A stretch of 64,000 nucleotides of DNA from an uncultured Pelagibacteraceae bacterium (GCA_902557785.1 CACEBP010000001.1:22913-86912), one strand, 5' to 3'. Shown: positions 53,652 to 64,000, numbered from the stretch's first letter. A program made the numbers and translations. Notes: generated from the sequence alone by a model not told the origin.

Positions 53652-55043
53652 ATGGAAAACAATAATATAAAAAAACAAAAAACTTTTATTTCAGAAGAGG
53701 AAAAAACTTTAAACTGGGATGATATTCAAAATGCTTTTAAAAAATCTTTTGGTACTGAAATTTATAATAGCTGGTTACAAAAAATTTCTTTATTAAAAGA
53801 GTATAATGATTACCTTGTTTTAGGGGTGCCAACACGTTTCTTTCGAGATTGGATAGTTTCAAGATATTTAGATAAAATTCTTGAGCAAGTAAAAAGCTTC
53901 AAATTGAGCCTTAATAGAATTGAATTTAAAATAATAGAAGAAAATAAACAAAATCAAGAGTTTATCAAAATAAACGAGCTAAATAAGGTTACTGAAATTA
54001 AGGACTCCATTCTCAATTATAACAGATTAAATCCCAATCACAGTTTTGATAGCTTTATTCAAGGGAAAAGCAACGACATTGCATTATCTTACTCCAAAAA
54101 AGTTTGTGAACATATTTCTCGTTATAATCCTCTATATATTTGTGGCGGTGTTGGATTAGGAAAAACTCATCTTTTAAACGCAATAGGACTCGAATTACAG
54201 AGTGATAACAATGTAATGTTTATTTCCGCAGAAAGATTTATGTACCATTTTATAAAATCTATTAAAAAAAATGACATGGTCAATTTTAAAGACTTCTTTA
54301 GAAAATCTTCGGTTTTTATTATAGATGATATACAGTTTATAAGTGGAAAGGAAAGTTTACAGGAAGAATTTTTTCATACTTTTAATAGTCTAATAGACAA
54401 AGGGTCACAAATTATTATTTCTGCTGACCGGGCGCCTATGAAACTAGACAGGGTTCAAGATAGGATTAAGTCAAGGTTAGCTGGAGGCCTTGTAGTTGAT
54501 ATAGAAACACCAGATTTAGAATTAAAAATTAAAATTATCAGAAAGAAGATCGAGGAAATTCAAAGTCAATTTAAAGAAAATATTAACTTAAGTGACGAGG
54601 TGATTAGTTACATAGCTAGTGAGAGTAAAACAAATATTAGAGAACTTATAGGAGTTTTAAATAGGGTAATTGCTTTTAGCAGAGTACATAACAAAGATTT
54701 AACAACAAGTGATTGTAAAAATATTCTTAAAGATGTTTTCAACCAAATAAGAGTTATTACGGTTGATAAGATACAAAATGCTGTTTCTGGTTACTTCAAT
54801 ATCGCATTGAGTGAGATGCTCTCACAAAGAAGATCAAGACCACTAGCCCGGCCAAGACAAATAGCAATGTATTTAGCAAAAAAAATGACAACAAGATCCT
54901 TACCAGAAATTGGAAGAAGATTTGCAAACCGCGATCATACGACAGTCATTCATGCTGTAAAAACTATTACTAGGCTATCTGAACAAGACGATGAAATGAA
55001 AAAAAATATTAGTCAGATTAAAAGTTTATTATTAGAACAGTAA
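53652..55043 (+). CDS. dnaA: DnaA, chromosomal replication initiator
   Basis: AAA+ initiator of 463 residues from ATG at 53652. N-terminal DnaB-interaction domain (LNWDDIQNAFKKSFGTEIYNSWL), then domain III with Walker A GGVGLGKTH (165-173), FIIDDIQFISGKE (Walker B) and sensor segments, and the C-terminal helix-turn-helix RSRPLARPRQIAMYLAKKMTTRSLPEIGRRFANRDHTTVIHAVK that reads DnaA boxes. An upstream TTG at 53610 would give 14 more residues, but starts inside the palindrome and adds no conserved residues. Followed directly by dnaN. Confidence 0.97.
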   Translation: MENNNIKKQKTFISEEEKTLNWDDIQNAFKKSFGTEIYNSWLQKISLLKEYNDYLVLGVPTRFFRDWIVSRYLDKILEQVKSFKLSLNRIEFKIIEENKQNQEFIKINELNKVTEIKDSILNYNRLNPNHSFDSFIQGKSNDIALSYSKKVCEHISRYNPLYICGGVGLGKTHLLNAIGLELQSDNNVMFISAERFMYHFIKSIKKNDMVNFKDFFRKSSVFIIDDIQFISGKESLQEEFFHTFNSLIDKGSQIIISADRAPMKLDRVQDRIKSRLAGGLVVDIETPDLELKIKIIRKKIEEIQSQFKENINLSDEVISYIASESKTNIRELIGVLNRVIAFSRVHNKDLTTSDCKNILKDVFNQIRVITVDKIQNAVSGYFNIALSEMLSQRRSRPLARPRQIAMYLAKKMTTRSLPEIGRRFANRDHTTVIHAVKTITRLSEQDDEMKKNISQIKSLLLEQ

Positions 55044-56159
55044 ATGCAATTTGTTGTTAAAAGAGACATCTTACTTAAATCACTTAATTTCGTTCAAGGT
55101 GTTGTAGAAAAAAAAAATACACTTCCAATATTATCCAATGTTCTCCTACAGTTGAAAGATAAAAAGCTTTCAATAGTCGCTACAGATCTTGATATTATTT
55201 TTTATGATGAGATTAAAGATGTAAAAATCATAAATGAAGGTAGCACAACTACTTCTGCTACAATATTGTACGATATTTTAAGAAAAATCTCCTCAAACTC
55301 AGAATTAAATTTCGACTTAAAATCTGAAAATAAATTGAGCCTAAAAAGTGAAAACGCAGATTTTAATTTGTTATGCTTACCAACCGATAATTTTCCTAGT
55401 TTCGCTGATGAATTTGAGGGTGAAGAAATAAATCTAAATAATAATAGATTTTTAAAACTTTTAAATAAAACAAAAATTTCAATATCAAGCGATGATACCA
55501 GGCATTATTTAAACGGAATATTTTTCCATCTATCAGAGTCACATGGAAGAAATTTTTTAACAGGTGTAGCTACAGACAGTCATAGACTGTCATCTAGCAG
55601 TTTAGAAATTGAAAAGGTGAAAGATTTTACGTCGATAATTTTACCAAGGAAAACAGTATTTCAATTGTGTTCACTTCTAGCAGATACCTCTCAGAATCTG
55701 ACTATGCAAATAAGTGAAAATAAAATTAAATTTACTTTAGGCGATATGAAACTAATATCTAAAGTAATAGATGGTAAATTTCCTGATTATAAAAAAGTAG
55801 TACCTACTTCAAATGATAAAACTTTAGTTGTATCTTCCAAAGATTTTATAAACTCAATCGAGCGTGTTACTAGTGTTTCATTAGATAGAAAAGAGGGGGT
55901 AAAATTAGCAATTAATAAGGATAACATCCAACTTTCAGTTAATAGTGCAAATTCTGGTGAAGGAAATGAAAAAATTCATGCAAAATTTAGCTCCGAAAGT
56001 TTAAATATAAGTTTTAACTCAAAATATTTAATTGATATTGTCTCAGAGATTGAAGATAAAAACTTAAAATTAAATTTTAAAGACTCTGTATCTCCAGTTT
56101 TGATTGAGGATGTTTCTGATAAAAATAGTTATTATGTAATAATGCCAATGAAAATATAG
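55044..56159 (+). CDS. dnaN: DNA polymerase III beta clamp
   Basis: Ring-shaped sliding clamp, 371 residues in three clamp domains. Recognisable: VVEKKNTLPILSNVLLQ near the start, LPTDNFPSF, ATDSHRLSS in the second domain, VISKVIDGKFPDYKKVVP in the third, and the C-terminal YYVIMPMKI with the M-P-M-x-x family end. Zero bases separate it from dnaA, so they are cotranscribed. recF, which usually follows, is absent. Confidence 0.98.
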   Translation: MQFVVKRDILLKSLNFVQGVVEKKNTLPILSNVLLQLKDKKLSIVATDLDIIFYDEIKDVKIINEGSTTTSATILYDILRKISSNSELNFDLKSENKLSLKSENADFNLLCLPTDNFPSFADEFEGEEINLNNNRFLKLLNKTKISISSDDTRHYLNGIFFHLSESHGRNFLTGVATDSHRLSSSSLEIEKVKDFTSIILPRKTVFQLCSLLADTSQNLTMQISENKIKFTLGDMKLISKVIDGKFPDYKKVVPTSNDKTLVVSSKDFINSIERVTSVSLDRKEGVKLAINKDNIQLSVNSANSGEGNEKIHAKFSSESLNISFNSKYLIDIVSEIEDKNLKLNFKDSVSPVLIEDVSDKNSYYVIMPMKI

Positions 56160-58347
<2,188 letters not shown>

Positions 58348-58356
58348 TCGAACACA

Positions 58357-59643
58357 ATGAATTTTTCTACTCTCTTTAGAAAAAAAGAGAACCTTAATCT
58401 AGATAAGAGCACTTTAACGATATTGAGATACATCGCCATATTTGGTCAGTTTTTGGCTATAAATATAGTTTATTTCTACTTAGGTCTAACTTTTCCAATA
58501 GGGCTAAGTTACATTATAATCTTGGTTGGACTATTAACCAATCTTTACCTTCAGTTTGGAATAAAAATTAATCAGCTTAAAGATTTCTATGCTGCAACAT
58601 TTCTTGGTTATGATCTTATTCAACTCAGTTTATTACTTTATTTAACAGGAGGAATTTTCAACCCCTTTTGTTTGTTACTTATTATTCCAGCTATAGTTTC
58701 ATCAACATTTCTTAGCATGGGCACAACAATTATTTTAGGATTCATCACTACTTTATTACTCTTATTGATTTCATTTTTTTATTTACCTTTACCAGGCGTA
58801 GATATGAATTTACTACATTTTCCAGATTTCTATAAAATAGGTATAATGATATCTGTTTTTATTGGGTTAATATTTTTAAGTTATTTTGGCATTCGTTTTG
58901 CTGGTGAAACTAAAAAAAGATCTGAAGCACTGAATAAGTTGCAAGAAGTAATATCAAAAGAGTATGAACTTGAGTCATTAGGTGGCCAAGCAGCAGCAGC
59001 AGCTCACTCCTTAGGAACTCCCTTGGCTACTATTAGTGTTGTTGCTAAAGAATTAAAAAAAGAGATCGGCAGTAATAAAGAAATTTCTAAAGATATTGAT
59101 TTGCTTATAAGTCAAACCAAAAGATGTAGTGAAATTTTAAAACAAATATCAAAAAAACAAATTGAAGAAGATATTTTTTTGAGTTCTGTAAAGTTTGAAG
59201 ATCTATTAGATGAAATTATTAATTCATTCAAAGAAACTTCATCAAAAGAAATAAATCTTTTAATCGACAAAGATAAAAATAAAATCGCGATACATAGAAC
59301 ACCAGAAATTATTTATGGGCTTAGAAATTTTATTGGAAACGCAGTAAAATTTTCAAAAAGTAAAGTTGAAATTAATCTTACAAGCAATCAAAATCTGATT
59401 GAGATAAAAATTAAAGACGATGGCCCAGGTATACCTGAAGATATAATAAAAAAAATTGGAGAACCATATATAAAGTCTAAATCCAAAGAGTTGAGTTCGA
59501 ATTCTGGTCTTGGTCTTGGAACCTTTTTGGGAAAAACATTATTAGAGAGACAAAATGCAAAATTATTATTTAGGCGAAACGGTGATCTTGGTGGTGCATT
59601 AGTAATAATTACTTGGGACCCAAAAAGTTTTACTAATTCTTAA
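58357..59643 (+). CDS. regB: RegB/PrrB-type redox sensor histidine kinase
   Basis: Membrane kinase that responds to the redox state of the ubiquinone pool. The 428 residues have six transmembrane helices (about 25-180). The ubiquinone-site heptapeptide GGIFNPF is intact at 98-104; the H box AAAAAHSLGTPLATI has phospho-acceptor His217; the redox-active Cys257 is in QTKRCSEIL; the ATPase domain has NAVKF, DDGPGIP and GLGLGTFLGK. All RegB hallmarks are present. Its response regulator is 3.2 kb away at 62904. Overlaps the convergent speB-like gene by 11 bases. Confidence 0.94.
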   Translation: MNFSTLFRKKENLNLDKSTLTILRYIAIFGQFLAINIVYFYLGLTFPIGLSYIIILVGLLTNLYLQFGIKINQLKDFYAATFLGYDLIQLSLLLYLTGGIFNPFCLLLIIPAIVSSTFLSMGTTIILGFITTLLLLLISFFYLPLPGVDMNLLHFPDFYKIGIMISVFIGLIFLSYFGIRFAGETKKRSEALNKLQEVISKEYELESLGGQAAAAAHSLGTPLATISVVAKELKKEIGSNKEISKDIDLLISQTKRCSEILKQISKKQIEEDIFLSSVKFEDLLDEIINSFKETSSKEINLLIDKDKNKIAIHRTPEIIYGLRNFIGNAVKFSKSKVEINLTSNQNLIEIKIKDDGPGIPEDIIKKIGEPYIKSKSKELSSNSGLGLGTFLGKTLLERQNAKLLFRRNGDLGGALVIITWDPKSFTNS

Positions 59644-60514
59644 ATTCAAAAGTGTAAGCAAGAATTTTATAAGCAAGTTTTGCTACAAGAAAGTTATAAG
59701 AATCAAAGTTTTTAATAGGTGCCAACTCATTTATATCAGCACCTACCACTTTTGAAATTTGACAAACTTTTTTTATGATAGGCAAAACGTCCTCCCACAG
59801 GAGACCACCCGGCTCCGGCGTACCTGTGGCTGGCATTATACTTGAATCAAAGCCATCCACATCAAAAGTAATATAAACTGTCTTATTTTTGAATAGTTTA
59901 TCGATTCTTGTAAGATCCCATATTTTTTTATCTTTACCCCAAAAAATCTCAACTCTATCTCTATTATTATTATAAAAATCCATTTCCGGTTTAGACAGAT
60001 TTCTTATCCCAAATGAGACAACTTTTACATTTTTAAAATCCAAACATCTTTTTATCGCAGAGGCATGAGAAAATTTTTCACCTTGGTAGCTTTCTCTTAA
60101 ATCAGCATGTGCATCAAAATGTAGAAGTGTCAGATCACCATATTTTTTAATAATAGGTTCGATAGAGCCAGGGGTAATTGAATGCTCACCACCAAAAACT
60201 AAAGGAAACTTATTAATAGAAATTATTTGTTTATTAATTTGTGATAGCTGGTTTAAGGCTTGCTTGATATTTTTTTTGATTGGGAATGGTTTTAATGTTT
60301 TTATACCTATCTTTTTATATGGCTCTTTATTGAGTTCTTCGTCAAATAGCTCTACTTGATGAGAAGCTTTTATAATTTCTTTAGGTCCATTTTTTGTACC
60401 ACCACCGTAGCTTACAGTTTTTTCTAATCCGAAAGGCACTACTATAACTTTAGGATCTATTTTTTTATTAGCATCATATCCTAAAAAACCTTTTTTTTGA
60501 CTTAAAAATTCCAT
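59633..60514 (-). CDS. speB: Agmatinase/ureohydrolase-family protein
   Basis: Binuclear manganese ureohydrolase, 293 residues. Metal ligands are present: GGEHSIT (His), LLHFDAHADLRESY (Asp, His, Asp), and VYITFDVDGFDSSIMP (Asp, Asp), with the substrate segment PGGLLWEDVL. Likely agmatinase (agmatine to putrescine plus urea), but specificity within the family (agmatine, guanidino compounds, aminopropyl- or aminobutylagmatine) cannot be read from sequence. Last of the odc-dhs-speB polyamine operon; adjacent to the DHS-like gene. Confidence 0.88.
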   Translation of the reverse strand: MEFLSQKKGFLGYDANKKIDPKVIVVPFGLEKTVSYGGGTKNGPKEIIKASHQVELFDEELNKEPYKKIGIKTLKPFPIKKNIKQALNQLSQINKQIISINKFPLVFGGEHSITPGSIEPIIKKYGDLTLLHFDAHADLRESYQGEKFSHASAIKRCLDFKNVKVVSFGIRNLSKPEMDFYNNNRDRVEIFWGKDKKIWDLTRIDKLFKNKTVYITFDVDGFDSSIMPATGTPEPGGLLWEDVLPIIKKVCQISKVVGADINELAPIKNFDSYNFLVAKLAYKILAYTFEFKN

Positions 60515-61564
60515 TTATGAATTAAAAATTTTGGAAAAGTTTCTTTTTTCTCTTTTTGCCCAATTTTTACGATGGTAGGCATCGCTAGCAATTAAAGGAA
60601 GAACACTTGTTGCCTCTGCAAAAACCATTTGTTCTTTTGTAACGTCAACTTTACCCCATGAACTAGCCTCTTTTAATGTTGAACTACTACATGCCCCATC
60701 GCGCGTGTCAGCGACAGTAATTTGTATTGCATATTTATGCATTTCAACTTTTTTTCCTAATAATTCTGCACATACTACAGTATCTTGTATAAAGTTCTTG
60801 GGTACACCACCACCTATCATAATTAACCCTGATTGTTTAGATTGTAGTTTTATTTCGGTGAGCTCTCTAAATTCACGAATAGAGTCTATTGTTAAATGAT
60901 TTTTAGGATTTTGTTCTTGATGCATTACTAAACCAAAACCAGCAGAACTATCCGTAAAAGCAGGGCAAAATATTGGAACATTATTATCAAACGCTACCTC
61001 TATAAGTGAGTCTTTTTTTTTAGCATTAGATTTTAAATATTTGCCCAACTCTTTAATAAACTCTCTCGAAGTGTAAGCTTTAGGCTTTAAGGTGTTAGCT
61101 ATATCACAAATAGTTTTATCACACGCCTGTAACTCTTCTTCATCAATATAAGTGTCATATATTCTATCGATATAGTTTTTGCGAAGCTCGGTATCGTTAT
61201 GAAATTGAGAGCCTTGGTAATGTTTAAATCCAAGTGCTTCAAAAAAATCCATATCAATAATAGAAGCACCCGTGGCAACTATTGCGTCAACCATATTATT
61301 TTTGACTAAATCAGTATATAAATTCATACATCCACCAGCGGAAGTCGAGCCAGCTAATGTTAAGAAAATAGAACAGTCTTTATCAGCAAGCATATCATTA
61401 TAAATACTGGCAGCTCTAGCTGTATCTCTTGAGGTGAAAGACATCTTATTCATACCATCTATAATTTTTCTGGCATCAAAAGATTTTATGTCAATATGTT
61501 CGACTGGATTACTAAGAAGTGATTTTTTATTATGTCCAATCTTGGGACTATTTTTTTTGACCAT
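60515..61564 (-). CDS. Deoxyhypusine-synthase-like protein (probable homospermidine-type synthase)
   Basis: NAD-dependent aminobutyl-transferase fold, 349 residues. Shows AGSTSAGGCMNLYTDLVKNNMVDAIVATGASI, PIFCPAFTDSSAGFG, LIMIGGGVPKNFI, DTRDGACSSSTLKEASSWGKVDV and FAEATSVLPLIASDAY; the SWGK lysine that carries the covalent intermediate in deoxyhypusine synthase is conserved. Bacteria lack eIF5A, so the substrate must be a small amine; bacterial members are known as homospermidine synthases. Neighbours (decarboxylase and ureohydrolase) support polyamine synthesis. It overlaps the decarboxylase stop by one base. Confidence 0.85.
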   Translation of the reverse strand: MVKKNSPKIGHNKKSLLSNPVEHIDIKSFDARKIIDGMNKMSFTSRDTARAASIYNDMLADKDCSIFLTLAGSTSAGGCMNLYTDLVKNNMVDAIVATGASIIDMDFFEALGFKHYQGSQFHNDTELRKNYIDRIYDTYIDEEELQACDKTICDIANTLKPKAYTSREFIKELGKYLKSNAKKKDSLIEVAFDNNVPIFCPAFTDSSAGFGLVMHQEQNPKNHLTIDSIREFRELTEIKLQSKQSGLIMIGGGVPKNFIQDTVVCAELLGKKVEMHKYAIQITVADTRDGACSSSTLKEASSWGKVDVTKEQMVFAEATSVLPLIASDAYHRKNWAKREKRNFSKIFNS

Positions 61565-62745
61565 TAAGCTACCAAAGAATCAACCTTATCTTTTGACTCT
61601 TCATAAATAGACATAATCGGTTTATCGCTCACTTCAAATATTTCGTTTGAGTAAAAGCCATTAAAGTTGGTTCTAAAAGTTAAACCGTAAGCCCCAAGCT
61701 GTCCTAGTTCAATGTAATCACCCTCTTTAATATTATTTGGAAGAAGAAAAGGTCCTTTCATGTAATCTAGACTATCACAAGTTGGGCCAAATAAACTAAA
61801 TGAAGTAAATTTTTTTGATTGAATCCTACCATCCGTTATCATCTTGGAAGGAAAAATAAAATTTGGCACTCCAGCGTCGAATAAAGAACCGTAAGTGCCA
61901 TCGTTGATGTAAAGATTTTGTTTTTTTCTTAAAATTACTTTTACTATTGTCGAGCCACTTTCTGCTACTATTGCTCTACCTGGTTCACATATGATTTCAG
62001 GAGTTTTATTTAGTTTTAAATTCTTTAAACCTTTTTTAATTTCATCCATGTAATTTTCTAAAGGTTCAGGTTTTAAGTCTGGATAAACTGCTGGGAACCC
62101 TCCACCTATATTTATTGTATCTGGAATAATTTTTGTTTTTTTTATTATATTTCCTATTTCCCTTATGCCTTTAGAGTATGAAATTTTTTCCATACACTGT
62201 GAGCCAACATGGAAACTAATACCTAATTTTTTAGAATGTTCTTTACATAATCTTACAAGACCCAAAGCTTCTGATGGTAGTGCACCAAATTTTCTTGATA
62301 AATCAATCTCAGCATGTTCATTAGAGATAGCTATTCTTACAAATAGGTTTAAATCTTTAGCCTGATTCGTTGCTTCAAGAATTTTCCTTAATTCGTCTTT
62401 ATTGTCTAACGAAAAACTTTTTACACCGTAATCAAAATATGCAGATGAAATACTTTCTTTACTTTTAATCGTATGCATAAAGTGCATCTTAACTTCTGAA
62501 TTAATTTTTTTTATTAATTTGATTTCATTTAAAGATGCAACATCAAAATCTTTTACGCCGTTAGCTATGATCTGTTTAATAACTTTTTCATGAGGATTGG
62601 TTTTAACAGCATAAAGTATTTTACCTGGAAAGTTTTCTTTAAAAAATTTTATGGATTTTTTAATCTCTTCAGTCCGTATACAATATACGGGATAATCTGG
62701 TTTTAATGAGTTAACTAATTCGTTAACTGATTTAAATTTTCGCAT
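61564..62745 (-). CDS. Fold-III PLP decarboxylase (ornithine decarboxylase-like)
   Basis: Alanine-racemase-fold basic amino acid decarboxylase, 393 residues. PLP Lys48 in LYAVKTNPHEK; HVGSQCME and INIGGGFPAVYP; phosphate-binding EPGRAIVAESG; active-site Cys in LFGPTCDSLDYM, as in ODC. Ornithine is the most likely substrate (putrescine formation), but lysine or carboxynorspermidine specificity cannot be excluded. Start at 62745 fits the GGGGG(A) ribosome-binding site at about 62752-62758; the ATG at 62750 is out of frame. First gene of the operon, with a 150-base leader containing a strong hairpin. Confidence 0.9.
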   Translation of the reverse strand: MRKFKSVNELVNSLKPDYPVYCIRTEEIKKSIKFFKENFPGKILYAVKTNPHEKVIKQIIANGVKDFDVASLNEIKLIKKINSEVKMHFMHTIKSKESISSAYFDYGVKSFSLDNKDELRKILEATNQAKDLNLFVRIAISNEHAEIDLSRKFGALPSEALGLVRLCKEHSKKLGISFHVGSQCMEKISYSKGIREIGNIIKKTKIIPDTINIGGGFPAVYPDLKPEPLENYMDEIKKGLKNLKLNKTPEIICEPGRAIVAESGSTIVKVILRKKQNLYINDGTYGSLFDAGVPNFIFPSKMITDGRIQSKKFTSFSLFGPTCDSLDYMKGPFLLPNNIKEGDYIELGQLGAYGLTFRTNFNGFYSNEIFEVSDKPIMSIYEESKDKVDSLVA

Positions 62746-62903
62746 TTCATGTGTCCCCCGTTAGTTTACACAAAGATTTTTTAAAAAATTTAGTAAAAAA
62801 AACCTTAATTAATTTGCGTTTAAGGTTTTTTTGACTTTATGTAAAGAAAAAAAAGCCGATTTGAGCGGTTGAAATTATGTCCACAGTGCCTATATGACTT
62901 TGT
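62746..62903. promoter_or_regulatory. Divergent region between the polyamine operon and regA
   Basis: 158 bases. On the plus strand TTGAAA (62869-62874), 16 bases, TATATG (62891-62896) form a promoter whose start would be at or within a base of the regA ATG (62904), implying a leaderless message. The minus side holds the polyamine leader with the hairpin and two T tracts. No small ORF. Confidence 0.5.
62796..62832 (-). promoter_or_regulatory. Terminator-like hairpin in the polyamine operon leader
   Basis: Inverted repeat with arms AAAAAAACCTTAA (62796-62808) and TTAAGGTTTTTTT (62820-62832), 13 pairs, loop of 11 bases. On the minus strand it is followed by a T-rich stretch and lies about 50 bases before the decarboxylase start, so it can act as a transcription attenuator. 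It sits between divergent genes, so it is not an end-of-gene terminator for either. A polyamine-sensing leader is possible. Confidence 0.7.
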
Positions 62904-63476
62904 ATGAGAGCACAAAAAAATATCCCTGAGCAGCTAAAATTGTCTGATTTTGAGGACAAAACCCTACTTATTTTAGATGACGATGATCCTCTAAGAGGTA
63001 GGCTCGCAAGAGCCATGGAAAAGAAGGGTTTTCAAGTAAAAGAGGCAAAAACTGTAGCCGAGGGTCTTAATATCGTGAAAAATGCGCCTCCTGGCTTCGC
63101 TTGTGTGGATCTCAGACTTGATGATGGCAATGGGCTTGATGTAGTTAAAGAGCTTTCAAAAAATAACAATAATGCAAGGATAGTAATGTTAACGGGATAC
63201 GGGAATCTACCTACAGCTGTAGCAGCTGTCAAAGCAGGCGCTATAGATTATATTGCTAAGCCCGTAGATGCTGATGATGTCGAGTCAGCACTTCTTGCAT
63301 CACCTGAGTCTAAGGCGAGACCACCAGAAAACCCAATGTCTGCTGATAGAGTAAAGTGGGAACATATTCACCGAGTGTTTGAATTGTGTAATAGAAATGT
63401 TTCTGAAACGGCAAGAAGACTTAAAATGCATAGAAGAACTCTTCAAAGAATTCTTTCTAAACGGTCTCCAAGATAA
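62904..63476 (+). CDS. regA: RegA/PrrA/ActR-type response regulator
   Basis: Redox response regulator, 190 residues. Receiver: acidic pocket ILDDDDP (about 23-29), phospho-acceptor Asp69 in FACVDLRLDDGNGLD, Lys119 in DYIAKPVD. Proline-rich linker (ARPPENPMSADRVKWEHIHRV) and Fis-type helix-turn-helix NVSETARRLKMHRRTLQRILSKR, which is the invariant RegA end. Its partner RegB is at 58357. Promoter geometry suggests a leaderless transcript. Confidence 0.96.
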   Translation: MRAQKNIPEQLKLSDFEDKTLLILDDDDPLRGRLARAMEKKGFQVKEAKTVAEGLNIVKNAPPGFACVDLRLDDGNGLDVVKELSKNNNNARIVMLTGYGNLPTAVAAVKAGAIDYIAKPVDADDVESALLASPESKARPPENPMSADRVKWEHIHRVFELCNRNVSETARRLKMHRRTLQRILSKRSPR

Positions 63477-63478
63477 AA

Positions 63479-64000
63479 TTATATTAAATTATTAATTTTT
63501 TTAATTTGTCTAATCGTTAAAGTAGCGATTAGAATTTTAAAAAGTTCTGCAAGTAAAAAAGGTTGCGCGCCTAACTGAAAAATTGGCTTATCCCAACCAA
63601 TTAAATATCCTAACCAAATCATACCCAAGATGTAAATAAAACTTGTAGCTAGCAAAAGTTTCAAAAAGTTTTTTATTAAATTACTGCTATAAATAAATTT
63701 TCCAGAGATATATACAGCGACCAAGAAACCTAATAGATAACCCATTGTAGGGCCAGTAAAGTAAATTAATCCTATCCCCTTTTCTGGAGTTCCCGAAAAA
63801 ACAGGTAATCCAATTATTCCCTCAAATAAATACAAAGAAACGGTTGCCAAACCTAGCTTCCATCCAAAACCAATACCTATCATCAATACCACTAATGTTT
63901 GCATTGTCATCGGAACAGGATAGAAAGGAATTTTAATTTTTGAAGAAATGGCTAAGACTATGCTTCCAACTAATGCCAATAATACATATTTTAATAATCT
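63479..64000 (-). CDS. bioY: BioY, biotin transporter S component, 5' part outside the window
   Basis: Integral membrane substrate-binding component of an ECF biotin transporter. The open frame reaches the end of the window with no start, so the gene continues beyond base 64000; 173 residues are visible. Segments: LALVGSIVLAISSKIKIPFYPVPMTMQTLVVLMIG, LYLFEGIIGLPVFSGT, YFTGPTMGYLLGFLVAVYI and WLGYLIGWDKPIFQLG, characteristic BioY. The transport suggests biotin is taken up from the environment. The in-frame TTG at 63979 is internal. Ends 3 bases from the regA stop. Confidence 0.95.
   Translation of the reverse strand, partial: RLLKYVLLALVGSIVLAISSKIKIPFYPVPMTMQTLVVLMIGIGFGWKLGLATVSLYLFEGIIGLPVFSGTPEKGIGLIYFTGPTMGYLLGFLVAVYISGKFIYSSNLIKNFLKLLLATSFIYILGMIWLGYLIGWDKPIFQLGAQPFLLAELFKILIATLTIRQIKKINNLI

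Noticed and set aside
59495..59515. GTTCGAATTC resembling a tRNA T-arm
   Set aside because: Inside the RegB ATPase domain coding sequence and without acceptor or anticodon stems.

Overview
The window is a piece of a very AT-rich, gene-dense bacterial chromosome that I assign to the marine alphaproteobacterial SAR11 clade (Pelagibacterales). The evidence is the strong A/T bias with long poly-A runs and Lys/Ile/Asn-rich proteins, the almost complete absence of spacers (the longest apparent non-coding stretch is about 220 bases), and long runs of alphaproteobacterial gene order: mnmG-rsmG-parA-parB, miaB-phoH-ybeY-lnt-metK-nusA-infB-rbfA-rpsO-pnp-fabI-fabB-fabA-irr, and dut-coaBC-ubiB-ubiE/mutM-rpsT-dnaA-dnaN-gyrB. 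I see no tRNA, rRNA, CRISPR array, insertion sequence or prophage. The assignment rests on pattern recognition, not on a database search.

Layout. 1-2851: 3' end of mnmG, then rsmG, parA and parB in a tightly overlapping run, with two parS-like sites inside rsmG. 2841-7369: minus-strand operon DUF3576 lipoprotein-leuS-lptE-holA. 7567-8652: an abundant-type porin with a strong terminator. 8673-11078: compact head-to-head genes (ThiE-like, YggS, L,D-transpeptidase, degenerate response regulator) ending in a 35-codon ArfA-like ribosome-rescue gene. 11081-17703: one long minus-strand run grpE-dnaK-dnaJ-(56-aa membrane protein)-dapB-nth-(118-aa membrane protein)-adenosine kinase. 17749-23147: rdgB, PBP activator/rsmI/BON lipoprotein, malic enzyme. 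23216-29632: murJ-trpS-Nfu-Bax-like glucosaminidase, a polysaccharide deacetylase, compact TsaB and Fur. 29634-41669: the tRNA-modification/translation block from miaB to pnp, stripped of several genes usually found in it. 41666-44165: fabA-fabB-fabI for unsaturated fatty acids. 44252-47149: irr followed by rubrerythrin, an Fe-S oxidoreductase and DUF3501. 47146-52248: SH3 protein, MoeB/ThiF, dut, coaBC, ubiB, ubiE on the minus strand. 52260-58347: mutM, rpsT, dnaA, dnaN, gyrB. 58357-63476: redox two-component pair RegB and RegA flanking a minus-strand polyamine operon (ornithine decarboxylase-like, deoxyhypusine-synthase-like, agmatinase-like). 63479-end: bioY, cut by the window edge.

How it works together. 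Most of the window is housekeeping: replication and segregation, translation, chaperones, envelope assembly, fatty acid, ubiquinone and coenzyme A synthesis. The accessory logic worth attention is (i) a probable Irr-controlled iron/peroxide module: Irr-box-like palindromes lie over the promoter of rubrerythrin-FeS-DUF3501 and in front of irr; (ii) a polyamine operon with a terminator-like hairpin in its leader, pointing to attenuation; (iii) a RegBA redox circuit whose two genes are separated by that operon; and (iv) extreme compaction, with divergent start codons that touch or overlap, probable leaderless genes, and terminators written inside coding sequence. Two small genes (ArfA-like at 10971-11078 and a 56-aa membrane protein at 13795-13965) are easily missed by a length cutoff.
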